Shown: positions 1 to 8,432, numbered from the stretch's first letter. The stretch is DNA of 43,349 nucleotides from an uncultured Oribacterium sp. (GCA_900770445.1 CAAGKO010000059.1:1-43349), one strand, 5' to 3'. Program-made: numbers and translations. The notes: a model not told the origin generated them from the sequence alone.

Positions 1-60
1 ACAAGGTCGCGAAGCGACCTCACTTTTGGGAGGTTTTGTCAAGTCTTTTGATAAATATAT

Positions 61-96
61 TTGCAAAAAATAAGACCCACGCTTTCGCGTGAGTCT
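61..96 (-). terminator. minus-strand terminator-like hairpin
   Basis: The arms at 73-82 and 87-96 pair over ten positions with one mismatch around a TTTC loop. Read on the minus strand, the hairpin is followed by TTATTTTTT, the form of an intrinsic terminator. The only minus-strand gene feeding it in this window is the CBS-domain gene ending at 316. A small GC hairpin (GGTCGC-gaa-GCGACC, 5-19) lies at the window edge and may belong to a neighbour outside. Confidence 0.55.
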
Positions 97-151
97 AAAT
101 GTTAAGTTGACGACATTGAAGCCAGACGGGGAAAATAAAATCAGAACAGGC

Positions 152-237
152 AAAGAGGCTGTTGCAGAGAATCCTGAGCGGCGGAATCTGATGTAGATCA
201 GAACCGCTGTCTGCGGATTCCTGCAGCAGCCTCTTTT
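152..237. terminator. 85-nt multi-tier hairpin, probable bidirectional terminator
   Basis: The outer arms begin AAAGAGGCTG at 152 and end CAGCCTCTTT at 236, pairing over about 20 bases. Inside, AGCGG pairs with CCGCT, and TCTGAT pairs with ATCAGA around a GTAG loop. The plus-strand side runs into TTTT and the minus-strand side into a T-rich stretch. It lies just downstream of the minus-strand CBS gene. It is longer and more tiered than a simple terminator. The rest of 1-315 holds no convincing gene. Confidence 0.6.
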
Positions 238-315
238 GTGATGGGTGGGTCTGTGCCCCCCGGATCGTTTGCATTGACCGACGATTCTCCCCGGATCGTT
301 CATATAACGAATCGA

Positions 316-756
316 TCAGATGACCTTCTTTACGGCTTCGAGAAGGGCATCCTTGATATCGGAATGCTCATAGAGATAATTGATCAGCTCCTTCCGTCGA
401 ATCATACCGATGAAGTGGTCCGAATCATCGACGACCGGAACGAAGTTCTGCCGGGACGCGCGCTTCATGATATCTTCCATGCTGGCGTTGACCTTCACCG
501 GCTCATAGTGATTCTTCATCGGGATATCGGCCACCCGGATCTTTTCCGTGTCCTTCAGCTCCATGTGGAGATCGTTTTTGATTTCCCAGAGCAGGTCACC
601 CTCGGTCATGGTGCCATAGTATTTGCCGTCCTTCGTCAGGACCGGGATGGTAGAGTAGCGGTGGAACTCCATTTTTTCGAGCGCCTGCCGCAGTGTATAA
701 TCTTCCTCGAGATATGCAACATCACATTTCGGAGTCAGGAAGAAAAGAATATTCAT
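316..756 (-). CDS. CBS-domain pair protein
   Basis: A 146-residue protein made of little more than two CBS motifs, at roughly residues 8-62 and 78-132. The repeats are recognisable by DYTLRQALEKM followed by GTMTEGDLL, and NASMEDIMKRA followed by GMIRRKELI. CBS pairs bind adenine nucleotides and usually act as sensors, here without an attached enzyme or transporter domain. There is no signal peptide or membrane segment, so it should be cytosolic. The start is supported by GGAGG about seven bases upstream. It stands alone, with hairpins downstream and the rel promoter region upstream in the opposite direction. The ligand and target cannot be read from sequence. Confidence 0.85.
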   Translation of the reverse strand: MNILFFLTPKCDVAYLEEDYTLRQALEKMEFHRYSTIPVLTKDGKYYGTMTEGDLLWEIKNDLHMELKDTEKIRVADIPMKNHYEPVKVNASMEDIMKRASRQNFVPVVDDSDHFIGMIRRKELINYLYEHSDIKDALLEAVKKVI

Positions 757-956
757 GAAAAGTCCTCCATTTATTTTCGATACTATATCTATTTTAACCG
801 AAAGGTATGTACAAGCTATGACGGAATCGTTAAAAATTCATAAAGATTGTATGGATATTTGTACAAGGCGCGGCGGCGCGTGATGCAGAAGTACATGCGA
901 AGCCGGGCATACGACGCGCAAACAGCGCCTGGATATGCCGAAAATCGATACATCTT

Positions 957-985
957 TTGACATTATTCCATACTGATAGTAAAAT
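957..985 (+). promoter_or_regulatory. sigma-A promoter of rel
   Basis: TTGACA at 957-962 and TAAAAT at 980-985 are separated by exactly 17 bp. Transcription would start near 992, giving a leader of about 80 nt before the rel start at 1073. Confidence 0.75.
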
Positions 986-1072
986 TTAAATTTGACTATA
1001 TGTTTATAAAGAGAAGTGGGCGCAGCCGGAACCTGGCTGCGCGGAACAGCACTTCATGATGAGGATAGCGCT

Positions 1073-3331
1073 ATGATGACAGAGGAAGAAGTAGTACTGG
1101 AGAGACCTGCGGATAACACACCGCCGGAGGAATTATATAAGGAACTGATCAAGGCCATCCGGGCATACCATCCATCCGATGATCTCACGATGATTGAGAA
1201 GGCCTATCAGGTAGCGAAGGAACAGCATAAGGACCAGAAGCGAAAATCGGGTGAACCATACATCATTCACCCTCTTTGTGTTGCGATCATTCTCGCCGAT
1301 CTCCAGATGGATAAGGAAACGATCGCCGCGGGACTTCTGCACGATGTCGTCGAGGATACCGGCATGACGCTCGATGAGATCACGAAGGAGTTTAATCCGG
1401 ATGTGGCGCTGCTCGTCGATGGCGTTACGAAACTGACACAGCTCAATCTCAATACCGATAAGGTCGAGATGCAGGCGGAGAATCTCCGGAAGATGTTCGT
1501 TTCGATGGCGAAGGATATCCGTGTCATCATCATCAAGCTCGCCGACCGTCTTCATAACCTCCGTACCCTGGAGTATCAGACTCCGGCGAAGCAGAAGGAG
1601 AAGGCGCGTGAGTCCCTCGAGATCTATTCCCCGCTCGCAGAGCGTCTCGGTATCAGTAAGATCAAGATCGAGATGGATGATCTGTCGCTGAAGTACCTCG
1701 AGCCGGACATCTACTATGACCTCGCGGCGAAGGTGAACCTGAAGAAGGAAGCCAGAGAAGCCCGGATCAGAAACATTGTCAGCGAAGTCTCGAAGCATAT
1801 CAAGGAGTCGGGCATCGACGCCGAGATCAACGGCCGTGTGAAGCACTTCTTCTCCATCTATCGTAAGATGGTGAACCAGAATAAGACTATCGACCAGATC
1901 TATGATCTGTTCGCGATCCGTATCATCGTGGAGACCGTGCGGGACTGCTATGCAGCGCTCGGCGTGATTCATAAGATGTATACCCCGATTCCGGGCCGCT
2001 TCAAGGACTACATCGCGATGCCGAAGCCGAACATGTACCAGTCGCTGCATACGACGGTCATCGGCTCCGACGGTGTACCGTTCGAGATCCAGATCCGTAC
2101 CTTTGAGATGCACCGCACGGCGGAGTTCGGTATCGCGGCGCACTGGAAGTATAAGGAGTCCGGCGGATCGAAGGAAAAGGCCAGCGAGCAGGAAGATGTG
2201 AAGATGAACTGGCTGCATGAGATTCTCGAGTGGCAGAAGGATGAGTCCGACTCGAAGGAATTCATGAACATGGTCAAGTCCGACCTGAACCTGTTTAATG
2301 AGAACGTCTTCTGCTTCACCCCGACGGGCGATGTCAAGAACCTGCCGGCCGGCTCATGTCCGATCGACTTCGCGTATGCGATCCACTCAGCGGTCGGCAA
2401 CAAGATGGTCGGTGCGAAGGTTAACGACAAGCTGGTGCCGGTGACCTATCAGCTGAAGAACGGTGACCGTGTCGACATCATCACCTCGCAGAACTCCAGA
2501 GGTCCGAGCCGCGACTGGCTGAAGATCTGCAAGTCGACGCAGGCGAAGAACAAGATCAACCAGTGGTTCAAGCGCGAGCAGAAGGACGAGAATATCGAGC
2601 GCGGTAAGGATCTCCTCATGAGCTATGCGAAGTCGAAGGGCTACAATCTCGGCGAGCTGACGAAGCCGGAGTATGTCGAGAGCGTCATCCGCCGCTACAG
2701 CTACACCGACTGGGAGTCCATGCTGGCATCCGTCGGCCGTGGCGGCCTCAAGGAGTCGCAGGTCATCGCGAAGCTCATCGAGCTTAAGCATAAGCAGGAT
2801 GAGGCCAATGTCTCGGACGAGGACATCCTGCACAACATCGAGGGCATGACGAAAAAGCCGGAGGTCATCCGGAAGTCGAAGTCCGGCATCGTGGTGAAGG
2901 GCATCCATGATCTCGCCGTGCGTTACGCGAAGTGCTGCTCACCGGTGCCGGGGGATGAAATCGTCGGTTTCGTCACCCGTGGCCGTGGTATCACGATCCA
3001 CCGCACGGACTGCATCAATATGATGAACCTGCCGGAGGACGAGAAGGCCCGTCTCATCGAGGCCGAGTGGCAGTCCGACAACGCACAGGAGACCTACGCA
3101 ACCGAGCTTGAGATCTTCACGACGAACCGTGTCGGCCTCCTCGTAGACGTTTCGAAGGTACTGACGGATGCGAACATCGACATCAAGTCCCTGACCTCCC
3201 GTGTCGGCAAGAACGAAAAGGCGACGATCACCGTCTCCTTCGACATCCATAACAAAGAAGAACTCAGTACACTGGTTTCGAAGCTTCGTAAAATCAGTGG
3301 CGTGATTGATATAGAAAGAGCACAGGGATGA
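1073..3331 (+). CDS. rel: bifunctional (p)ppGpp synthetase/hydrolase (Rel)
   Basis: A 752-residue long RSH protein that makes and degrades the stringent-response alarmone. Order of parts: HD hydrolase domain with HDVVEDT near residue 90; synthetase domain, including GRFKDYIAMPKPN, around residues 250-360; TGS domain (NVFCFTPTGDV) near 405-465; a conserved-Cys region (YAKCCSPVPGD) near 620; and a C-terminal ACT domain. The RFKD motif is the RXKD form seen in bifunctional enzymes rather than the EXDD form of synthetase-only RelA. An upstream in-frame GTG at 1016 exists, but ATG 1073 has GAGG at a proper distance and begins the conserved region. The stop codon overlaps the first base of a structured repeat (3331-3408). 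Confidence 0.96.
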   Translation: MMTEEEVVLERPADNTPPEELYKELIKAIRAYHPSDDLTMIEKAYQVAKEQHKDQKRKSGEPYIIHPLCVAIILADLQMDKETIAAGLLHDVVEDTGMTLDEITKEFNPDVALLVDGVTKLTQLNLNTDKVEMQAENLRKMFVSMAKDIRVIIIKLADRLHNLRTLEYQTPAKQKEKARESLEIYSPLAERLGISKIKIEMDDLSLKYLEPDIYYDLAAKVNLKKEAREARIRNIVSEVSKHIKESGIDAEINGRVKHFFSIYRKMVNQNKTIDQIYDLFAIRIIVETVRDCYAALGVIHKMYTPIPGRFKDYIAMPKPNMYQSLHTTVIGSDGVPFEIQIRTFEMHRTAEFGIAAHWKYKESGGSKEKASEQEDVKMNWLHEILEWQKDESDSKEFMNMVKSDLNLFNENVFCFTPTGDVKNLPAGSCPIDFAYAIHSAVGNKMVGAKVNDKLVPVTYQLKNGDRVDIITSQNSRGPSRDWLKICKSTQAKNKINQWFKREQKDENIERGKDLLMSYAKSKGYNLGELTKPEYVESVIRRYSYTDWESMLASVGRGGLKESQVIAKLIELKHKQDEANVSDEDILHNIEGMTKKPEVIRKSKSGIVVKGIHDLAVRYAKCCSPVPGDEIVGFVTRGRGITIHRTDCINMMNLPEDEKARLIEAEWQSDNAQETYATELEIFTTNRVGLLVDVSKVLTDANIDIKSLTSRVGKNEKATITVSFDIHNKEELSTLVSKLRKISGVIDIERAQG

Positions 3332-3408
3332 TCACGGTTTTGTGCTGAAAGTACAAAACCGTGATGCCCTAGTGGCGAACGTATTCAAAGCCTTGCCAGC
3401 GGCAAGGC
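3331..3408 (+). repeat. dispersed structured repeat, family 1, copy 1
   Basis: A 78-bp element in three parts. First is a 16-bp hairpin (3331-3365) with a GAA loop. Second is a 25-nt spacer containing CCCTAGTGGCGAACG. Third is a 7-bp hairpin, CCTTGCC-AGC-GGCAAGG (3391-3407). The reverse complement of 29954-30031 matches it at 75 of 78 positions. All three differences lie in the first hairpin and keep pairing: one T-A pair becomes G-C, and one G-T wobble becomes G-C. No T-tract follows, so it is not an ordinary terminator. Confidence 0.85.
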
Positions 3409-3432
3409 TACTCTGTAAATCCCGGAGGGATT

Positions 3433-4128
3433 ATGTTAAAAGTATCAAAGTATGTAACCGGCGTGGTGCAGACAAACGTCTACTTCTGCTATGATGATGA
3501 AACGCGTGCCTGCGTCATCATCGATCCGGCAGCGAACGCACCGCATATCATCAAAATCATCGAGGAGGAGCTCCGTCTGAAGCCGGAGGCGATCCTCCTC
3601 ACCCACGGTCACTTCGACCATATCATGGCGGCGAAGGATGTCGCACAGCATTTCGGCATAAAGATCTTCGCCTGTGCAAATGAGGCGGAGACCCTTGCAG
3701 ATCCGAAGCGGAACCTGAGCGGGAACTTCGGCGTCGAGGTCACCCTGCAGCCGGGGGAGTATGAGACTTTCCGGGACGGCGATACCCTGCACCACCTCGG
3801 TCGGGCGTGGAAGGTGCTGGAAACCCCGGGCCATACGCCGGGCTCCTGCTGCTTCTATATCGCAGACGGACTGTCCTTCCAGCCGGAGGGCGCGACGGAG
3901 CCGAAGATCTATCCGGTGCTGTTTTCCGGTGACACACTCTTTAAGGAGTCCTTCGGACGCACCGACTTCGCGGGCGGATCGCAGGAGGCCATCGTGAAGA
4001 GCATCGTCGAAAAGCTGCTGGTGCTCCCGGCGGATACCAGCGTATTCCCGGGCCATGAGGCACAGAGCTCGATCGGAAACGAGCAGAAGTACAACCCGGC
4101 GGTATTCTTAGGCAGGGTGAATCTTTAA
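3433..4128 (+). CDS. MBL-fold metallo-hydrolase (glyoxalase II-like)
   Basis: A 231-residue metallo-beta-lactamase-fold hydrolase. The metal-binding signature THGHFDH lies near residue 58. Later ligands are visible as TPGHTPGS near 135, FSGDTLF near 165, and FPGHE near 208. The arrangement is that of the small glyoxalase II-like YcbL/YqgX group. The natural substrate cannot be assigned. It is cytosolic with no signal sequence. GGAGGG directly precedes the ATG. It sits between rel and hemZ, an order common in Lachnospiraceae, and is probably co-transcribed with hemZ, whose start lies about 70 bp downstream. Confidence 0.9.
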   Translation: MLKVSKYVTGVVQTNVYFCYDDETRACVIIDPAANAPHIIKIIEEELRLKPEAILLTHGHFDHIMAAKDVAQHFGIKIFACANEAETLADPKRNLSGNFGVEVTLQPGEYETFRDGDTLHHLGRAWKVLETPGHTPGSCCFYIADGLSFQPEGATEPKIYPVLFSGDTLFKESFGRTDFAGGSQEAIVKSIVEKLLVLPADTSVFPGHEAQSSIGNEQKYNPAVFLGRVNL

Positions 4129-4198
4129 ATTGAGAAGGGCAGGCGCTGACATCACCGCACCTGTCCTTTTACGCGTACAGGATGAAGAGGTAGAAACA

Positions 4199-6022
4199 TT
4201 GATCCGATTAGTTTTAGACAGTATCGCAGCAGGCTATGAGCAGGACATCCGGGAGCTGGTGCAGGCCTTCTATCCGGGCGAGGAGTTCGAGATCCGAACC
4301 CCGGAGGGCGTGCATTTTTCGAACACCACCCAGGAGGAAAAAAACGCGCTGAAGCAGGCGCAGGCCACCGGTGAGGTGACCGCCGTCAATAAAAAGTCCA
4401 CGAAGAACCGTGCCCGTATGGCCTCCGAGGTCACCCCGGAGGGGATGGAGGAGGACAGCATCCGCCTGAGCTTCACCGTAGAGGCCGCCGCGCTTCCGCT
4501 GACCGGTGTTCGAAAGGAGGATAAGTCCGTCATCAAGGCCGAGCTCTACGATACCCTGGTCGGCATGACCGGAAAGGAGCTCCCATGGGGCGACCTCACC
4601 GGTATCCGTCCGGTGTCCCTCGTGAGTCCGCTGCTGGAGGCACTGCCAGGGCATACGTTCCCGGAGGAGGCGCTCCGGAAGATCCGTGCAGACCTCCGGC
4701 AGGAGTACTGCATCCGCGGTGAGAAGCTCGATCTCATGGTCGACATCGCGGTCCGGGAGCAGCGCATCCTCGACCGCATCCTCGAGACCACCGGTCGGAG
4801 CTATAAAGAGGGCTGGAGCCTCTACATCGGCATCCCGTTCTGCCCGACCCGCTGCCTCTACTGCTCCTTCCTCAGCAACACGATCGACGCCTGGGAGAAG
4901 CGCCTAGGCGACTATATGGAGAACCTCCGGAAGGAGCTCCGCTTCACCGTAGACCACATGTGCGGGGAGCTGCACCGCCCGCTGCAGACCATCTACATCG
5001 GCGGCGGCACGCCGACTGCCCTCGACGAGCACTGGCTGCAGGTCCTGATGGATCTCGTCCACGAGATCTGCGGGGAGGCCAATGTCTCCATCCTGCGCGC
5101 GACTGCAGCGCCTGCTGACAACGGAAAGCAGCGTGACGATGTTGCGGCGGAAGCATTGGCAAAGCGGGCAGCGGCGGACATGGACGATGCAGCGTGGATG
5201 CATACCGTGACGGGCATGCCGGGCATCGTCGAGTTCACGGTGGAAGCGGGCCGCCCGGACTCCATCACACGCGGGAAACTCGAGATCCTGAAGGCGGCCG
5301 GTGTCGACCGGATCTCGGTGAACCCGCAGACCTTCTGCCAGAAGACCCTCGACCTGATCGGGCGAAAGCACAGCGTGGAGGAGGTCATCGAGAAGTATGC
5401 GCTTGCGCGTTCGCTCGGCTTCGAGAACATCAACATGGACATCATCCTGGGCCTGCCGGGCGAGAAGCTCCCGGAGGTGACGCATACACTTTGTGAAATC
5501 GGACGACTGAAGCCGGACAGCCTGACCGTGCACAGCCTCGCCATCAAGCGGGCGGCGCGACTGACCCTCGAGCGTGATTTCTGGGCCGGTGTGTACCGTG
5601 CGGGTGACGAGCATGAGATCCTCGCGGAGACACAGCAGCAGGAGGGCGTCGATGGGGCGGACTTCCGCTATCCGGAGATCACCCGTATGATGCTCGCCTC
5701 GGAGTATACCGCAGAGCTCCTCGGGATGAAGCCCTACTATCTCTACCGACAGAAGAACATGGCCGGCAATCTCGAGAACGTCGGCTACTGCGAGGAGGGC
5801 AAGGAATGCCTCTATAACATCCTCATGATGGAAGAGAAGCATACCGTCGTCGGCTGTGGCGCCGGCACGAGCACGAAGGTCGTCCTGCCGTCCCGTGACG
5901 GTGATCTCTACCATAAACGTGTGGAGCGCTGCGATAACGGGAAGTCGATTCCGGACTATCTCGACCATATCGACAAATTTATCGAGCGAAAGAAGAGCGT
6001 ATTCGCCCTTTTTAAGGATTGA
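4199..6022 (+). CDS. hemZ: HemZ-type oxygen-independent coproporphyrinogen oxidase, radical SAM
   Basis: A radical SAM protein of the HemN/HemZ family, annotated as oxygen-independent coproporphyrinogen III dehydrogenase. The iron-sulfur triad is CPTRCLYC, preceded by LYIGIPF and followed by IYIGGGTPTAL; FTVEAGRPDSI, NMDIILGLPGE and PYYLYRQKNMAGN are also typical. The start is read as TTG 4199, which has AAGAGG about nine bases upstream; a TTG at 4130 is the alternative. From 4199 it is 607 residues, longer than the roughly 500 expected. The extra length includes a stretch rich in Ala and Asp between HEICGEAN and EFTVEAG. No other heme genes lie in the window, so the true substrate is uncertain. 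Confidence 0.88.
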   Translation: MIRLVLDSIAAGYEQDIRELVQAFYPGEEFEIRTPEGVHFSNTTQEEKNALKQAQATGEVTAVNKKSTKNRARMASEVTPEGMEEDSIRLSFTVEAAALPLTGVRKEDKSVIKAELYDTLVGMTGKELPWGDLTGIRPVSLVSPLLEALPGHTFPEEALRKIRADLRQEYCIRGEKLDLMVDIAVREQRILDRILETTGRSYKEGWSLYIGIPFCPTRCLYCSFLSNTIDAWEKRLGDYMENLRKELRFTVDHMCGELHRPLQTIYIGGGTPTALDEHWLQVLMDLVHEICGEANVSILRATAAPADNGKQRDDVAAEALAKRAAADMDDAAWMHTVTGMPGIVEFTVEAGRPDSITRGKLEILKAAGVDRISVNPQTFCQKTLDLIGRKHSVEEVIEKYALARSLGFENINMDIILGLPGEKLPEVTHTLCEIGRLKPDSLTVHSLAIKRAARLTLERDFWAGVYRAGDEHEILAETQQQEGVDGADFRYPEITRMMLASEYTAELLGMKPYYLYRQKNMAGNLENVGYCEEGKECLYNILMMEEKHTVVGCGAGTSTKVVLPSRDGDLYHKRVERCDNGKSIPDYLDHIDKFIERKKSVFALFKD

Positions 6023-6047
6023 CGGATATAACAGGAAGACATATAAT
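6019..6047 (+). promoter_or_regulatory. promoter of the lysine-riboswitch transcript
   Basis: TTGACG at 6019-6024 and TATAAT at 6042-6047 are separated by 17 bp. The -35 box overlaps the stop codon of hemZ. Transcription would start near 6054, about 40 nt before the riboswitch. Confidence 0.75.
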
Positions 6048-6092
6048 GCATCCATGTATCGCGCTGCGGTACATGTGGAAATTTAACAGGTT

Positions 6093-6258
6093 GACAATAG
6101 AGGCGCGTTGATTATCAGTAGCTGCATGGAGATTGCATAGTCCATGAGATGCAGTGAAAGGATGAGACGCCGAAACCGGAGCGTGATGCGCACGCACCGA
6201 GTTGGGCTGCCGTTTAAGAGACGGCAGACTCTCACAGAAATGTGTTGGAGCTATTGTT
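6093..6258 (+). promoter_or_regulatory. lysine riboswitch (L-box) aptamer
   Basis: The conserved L-box segments occur in order. ATAGAGGCGCG is at the 5' side, followed by a GTAG/GGAG region, then GAAAGG, GACGCCGAAACCGG, a TTGGG, CTCTCACAGAAATGTG, and finally TTGGAGCTATTG. The closing stem P1 pairs GACAATAG (6093-6100) with CTATTGTT (6251-6258). This follows the Bacillus subtilis lysC leader closely (comparison from memory). It predicts that the downstream carrier is switched off when lysine is plentiful. Confidence 0.9.
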
Positions 6259-6279
6259 TCATAGAATGCATATTTATGA

Positions 6280-6311
6280 GGCAGTGGTTCGTATGGAATC
6301 ACCGCCTTTTT
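6280..6311 (+). terminator. riboswitch-controlled terminator
   Basis: GGCAGTGGTTC (6280-6290) pairs with GGAATCACCGCC (6295-6306) around a GTAT loop, with one mismatch, and is followed by TTTTT (6307-6311). It begins about 20 nt after the P1 stem of the lysine riboswitch, the expected place for an expression platform. Confidence 0.8.
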
Positions 6312-6359
6312 CTTAAGAATTTCGTCATGGGGTCAGACCCCCCTTACGAAATTCTTAAG
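6312..6359 (+). repeat. long perfect hairpin between terminator and lysW
   Basis: CTTAAGAATTTCGT (6312-6325) and ACGAAATTCTTAAG (6346-6359) form a perfect 14-bp stem. The loop itself holds a GGGGT-cag-ACCCC hairpin. It directly abuts the riboswitch terminator and precedes a GC-rich stretch and the lysW ribosome binding site near 6450. Its role is unknown: it could be an inserted palindromic element or a second control structure. Confidence 0.6.
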
Positions 6360-6463
6360 GCCGGAGCCCGGCGGGCCCGGATCAGTTCTTAGAAACGGCT
6401 ATTGTCTACCCAGGATTCTCCCGGGAGGGAGCAGAGGGGCACGCGCCCCGGTAAGGAGATTTT

Positions 6464-8083
6464 ATGCAGTTCAAAGACAGAGAGCATCGAAGCAACCGCT
6501 TCGCATCGCTGACCGCCATCGCTGTCGTCCTCGTGTTTATCGTGGTCGCCGGCTTCATCACCACCGCTGATACGGTGCAGCAGACCGCCTGGGCACTCGT
6601 GCCGCCGGTCATCGCCATCGCGCTCGCGCTCATCACGAAGGAGGTATACAGCTCCCTTTTCTTCGGTATCCTGACCGGTGCGCTTCTGTTTTCCGGTTAT
6701 CACTTCGAGGGCACCATCAACCACATCTTCGTCGATGGCATCATCTCGGTACTGTCCGACAGCTATAATGTCGGCATCCTCTGCTTCCTCGTCATCCTCG
6801 GTGCGATGGTACAGCTCATGAACCGCAGTGGTGGATCTGCCGCGTTCGGTGACTGGGCATCGAAGCACATCAGGACGAGAGCCGGCGCACAGCTCGCCAC
6901 GATCGCCCTCGGCTGCCTCATCTTCATCGATGACTACTTCAACTGTCTGACCGTCGGCTCCGTCATGCGTCCGGTGACCGATAAGCATAAGATCAGCCGT
7001 GCGAAGCTGGCGTACCTCATCGACTCCACCGCAGCTCCGATCTGCATCATCGCCCCGATTTCCTCCTGGGCGGCGGCCGTGTCCGGCTTCGTCGAGGGAG
7101 AGAACGGCATGAGCCTCTTCCTGCAGACCATCCCGTATAACTTCTACGCACTGCTCACCATCGCGATGATGATCCTGATGGTGGCCCTGAAGGTGGATTT
7201 CGGCCCGATGCACCAGCATGAGGTCAATGCGATCGAGCACCACGATCTCTATACCACGCCGGAGCGTCCGTTCGAGAATGCGGCCGACGAGGCGAGACGC
7301 GAGGGCGGACACCTCATCGACATGCTGGTTCCGATTTTCTCACTCGTGATCTGCTGCGTGATCGGTATGATCTACACCGGCGGCTTCTTCAGTGGTGTCA
7401 GCTTCATCGATTCCTTCGCCGGCTCGGATGCCTCCGTCGGTCTCGTCTTCGGTTCCTTCTGCGCACTGGTCATCACCCTTGCGTTCTATCTGATCCGTAA
7501 CGTACTCAGCTTCAACGAGTGCATGGACTGCCTGCCGGAGGGCTTCAAGCAGATGGTTCCGGCCATCCTGATCCTCACGCTCGCCTGGTCTCTGAAGGCC
7601 ATGACCGACAGCCTCGGTGCGAAGGAGTTCGTCGCCGGTGTCGTACAGGGCTCTGCGAAGAACTTCCTGCAGTTCCTTCCGGTTATCATCTTCATGATCG
7701 CCATCGGATTAAGCTTCGCGACCGGTACCTCATGGGGCACCTTCGGTATCCTGATCCCGATCGTCGTAGCCTGCTTCCAGGGCATCGACCACAATATGAT
7801 GATCCTTTCCATGTCCGCCTGCATGGCCGGTGCGGTCTGCGGTGACCACTGCTCACCGATCTCCGATACCACCATCATGTCGAGTGCCGGCGCGCAGTGT
7901 CTGCACATCAACCATGTATCGACCCAGATTCCGTATGCACTGACCGCGGCACTTTCCTCCGCCATCGCGTATATCGTGGCTGGTTTCACGAAGCATGCCG
8001 TCTCCGGACTGATCTCCGGCTTCGTCGTACTGCTTCTCGCGATGCTTGCGTTCCGTCACGCCACCGGTAAGGAATCAGAATAA
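6464..8083 (+). CDS. lysW: NhaC-family secondary transporter, probable lysine transporter LysW
   Basis: A 539-residue polytopic membrane protein with about a dozen hydrophobic segments and the NhaC-family core (FIDDYFNCLTVGSVMRPVTDK, SATGTSWGTFGILIPI, GAVCGDHCSPISDTTIMSSAGA). Family members are sodium- or proton-coupled antiporters and amino acid carriers. The lysine riboswitch directly upstream argues for lysine as substrate; NhaC-family carriers under L-box control have been named LysW in comparative genomics. AAGGAG lies eight bases before the ATG. A terminator follows at 8103. The family is secure; the substrate rests on the riboswitch. Confidence 0.88.
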   Translation: MQFKDREHRSNRFASLTAIAVVLVFIVVAGFITTADTVQQTAWALVPPVIAIALALITKEVYSSLFFGILTGALLFSGYHFEGTINHIFVDGIISVLSDSYNVGILCFLVILGAMVQLMNRSGGSAAFGDWASKHIRTRAGAQLATIALGCLIFIDDYFNCLTVGSVMRPVTDKHKISRAKLAYLIDSTAAPICIIAPISSWAAAVSGFVEGENGMSLFLQTIPYNFYALLTIAMMILMVALKVDFGPMHQHEVNAIEHHDLYTTPERPFENAADEARREGGHLIDMLVPIFSLVICCVIGMIYTGGFFSGVSFIDSFAGSDASVGLVFGSFCALVITLAFYLIRNVLSFNECMDCLPEGFKQMVPAILILTLAWSLKAMTDSLGAKEFVAGVVQGSAKNFLQFLPVIIFMIAIGLSFATGTSWGTFGILIPIVVACFQGIDHNMMILSMSACMAGAVCGDHCSPISDTTIMSSAGAQCLHINHVSTQIPYALTAALSSAIAYIVAGFTKHAVSGLISGFVVLLLAMLAFRHATGKESE

Positions 8084-8102
8084 ACAGCGCACGGAATGAT
8101 CA

Positions 8103-8132
8103 AAGCGGCTCTCCTGTGAGGGCCGCTTTTTC
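8103..8132 (+). terminator. lysW terminator
   Basis: AAGCGGC pairs with GCCGCTT, with an inner CTC/GAG, and is followed by TTTTTCT, 20 bp after the lysW stop. A further GC hairpin (GCCAGGG at 8155, CCCTGGC ending 8178) and a perfect 10-bp hairpin (8204-8213 with 8219-8228) follow in the 350-bp gap before the next gene. Neither of these has a T-tract. Confidence 0.8.
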
Positions 8133-8292
8133 TATGGCAGGATGGCGTCACTACGCCAGGGTCCCCCGGGGCCCTGGCTGATCGTTATAGTTTGAAATTT
8201 GTGATTTGTCCGCGAGCTGCGGACAAATGTACGTGAGAAATAACTTGAATTAATTGGCTCTATAAAAGAAATTTATCATTCATATAAAGCCC

Positions 8293-8320
8293 TTCACAAC
8301 TTGGAAAAATGCGATACAAT
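8293..8320 (+). promoter_or_regulatory. candidate promoter of the small membrane protein gene
   Basis: TTCACA at 8293-8298 and TACAAT at 8315-8320 have a 16-bp spacer. An alternative -10 (TATAAA) overlaps just downstream. The leader to the start at 8433 would be about 105 nt and contains the palindrome ACAGCAGA-tg-TCTGCTGT. Confidence 0.5.
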
Positions 8321-8432
8321 ATAAATAGAAGGAATGAGAACCATTCCCACAGGATGTTTCACAGGCATTTTTCATAACAGCAGATGTCTGCTGTGCGTGG
8401 TCATGAGAGCATGGTCGAGAGGAGATGTTTTT

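Noticed and set aside
238..843. 201-codon plus-strand frame over the CBS gene
   Set aside because: It is antisense to a gene with clear domain content and starts inside the T-tract of a hairpin.
1016..1072. Upstream GTG start for rel
   Set aside because: The purine-rich sequence before it is too close, and the added residues are not conserved-looking; ATG 1073 has better spacing.
3366..3390. Resemblance of the family 1 spacer to short 16S rRNA words (GGCGAACG, GAATACGTTC)
   Set aside because: The words are short, adjacent in an order not found in 16S, and without flanking rRNA sequence; treated as coincidence.
6144..6392. 82-codon plus-strand frame over the lysW leader
   Set aside because: It runs through the lysine riboswitch, its terminator and the perfect hairpin; the sequence is explained by RNA structure.
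8148..8228. GC hairpin and 10-bp hairpin after lysW as small RNA candidates
   Set aside because: No promoter or T-tract accompanies them; noted only within the lysW terminator entry.
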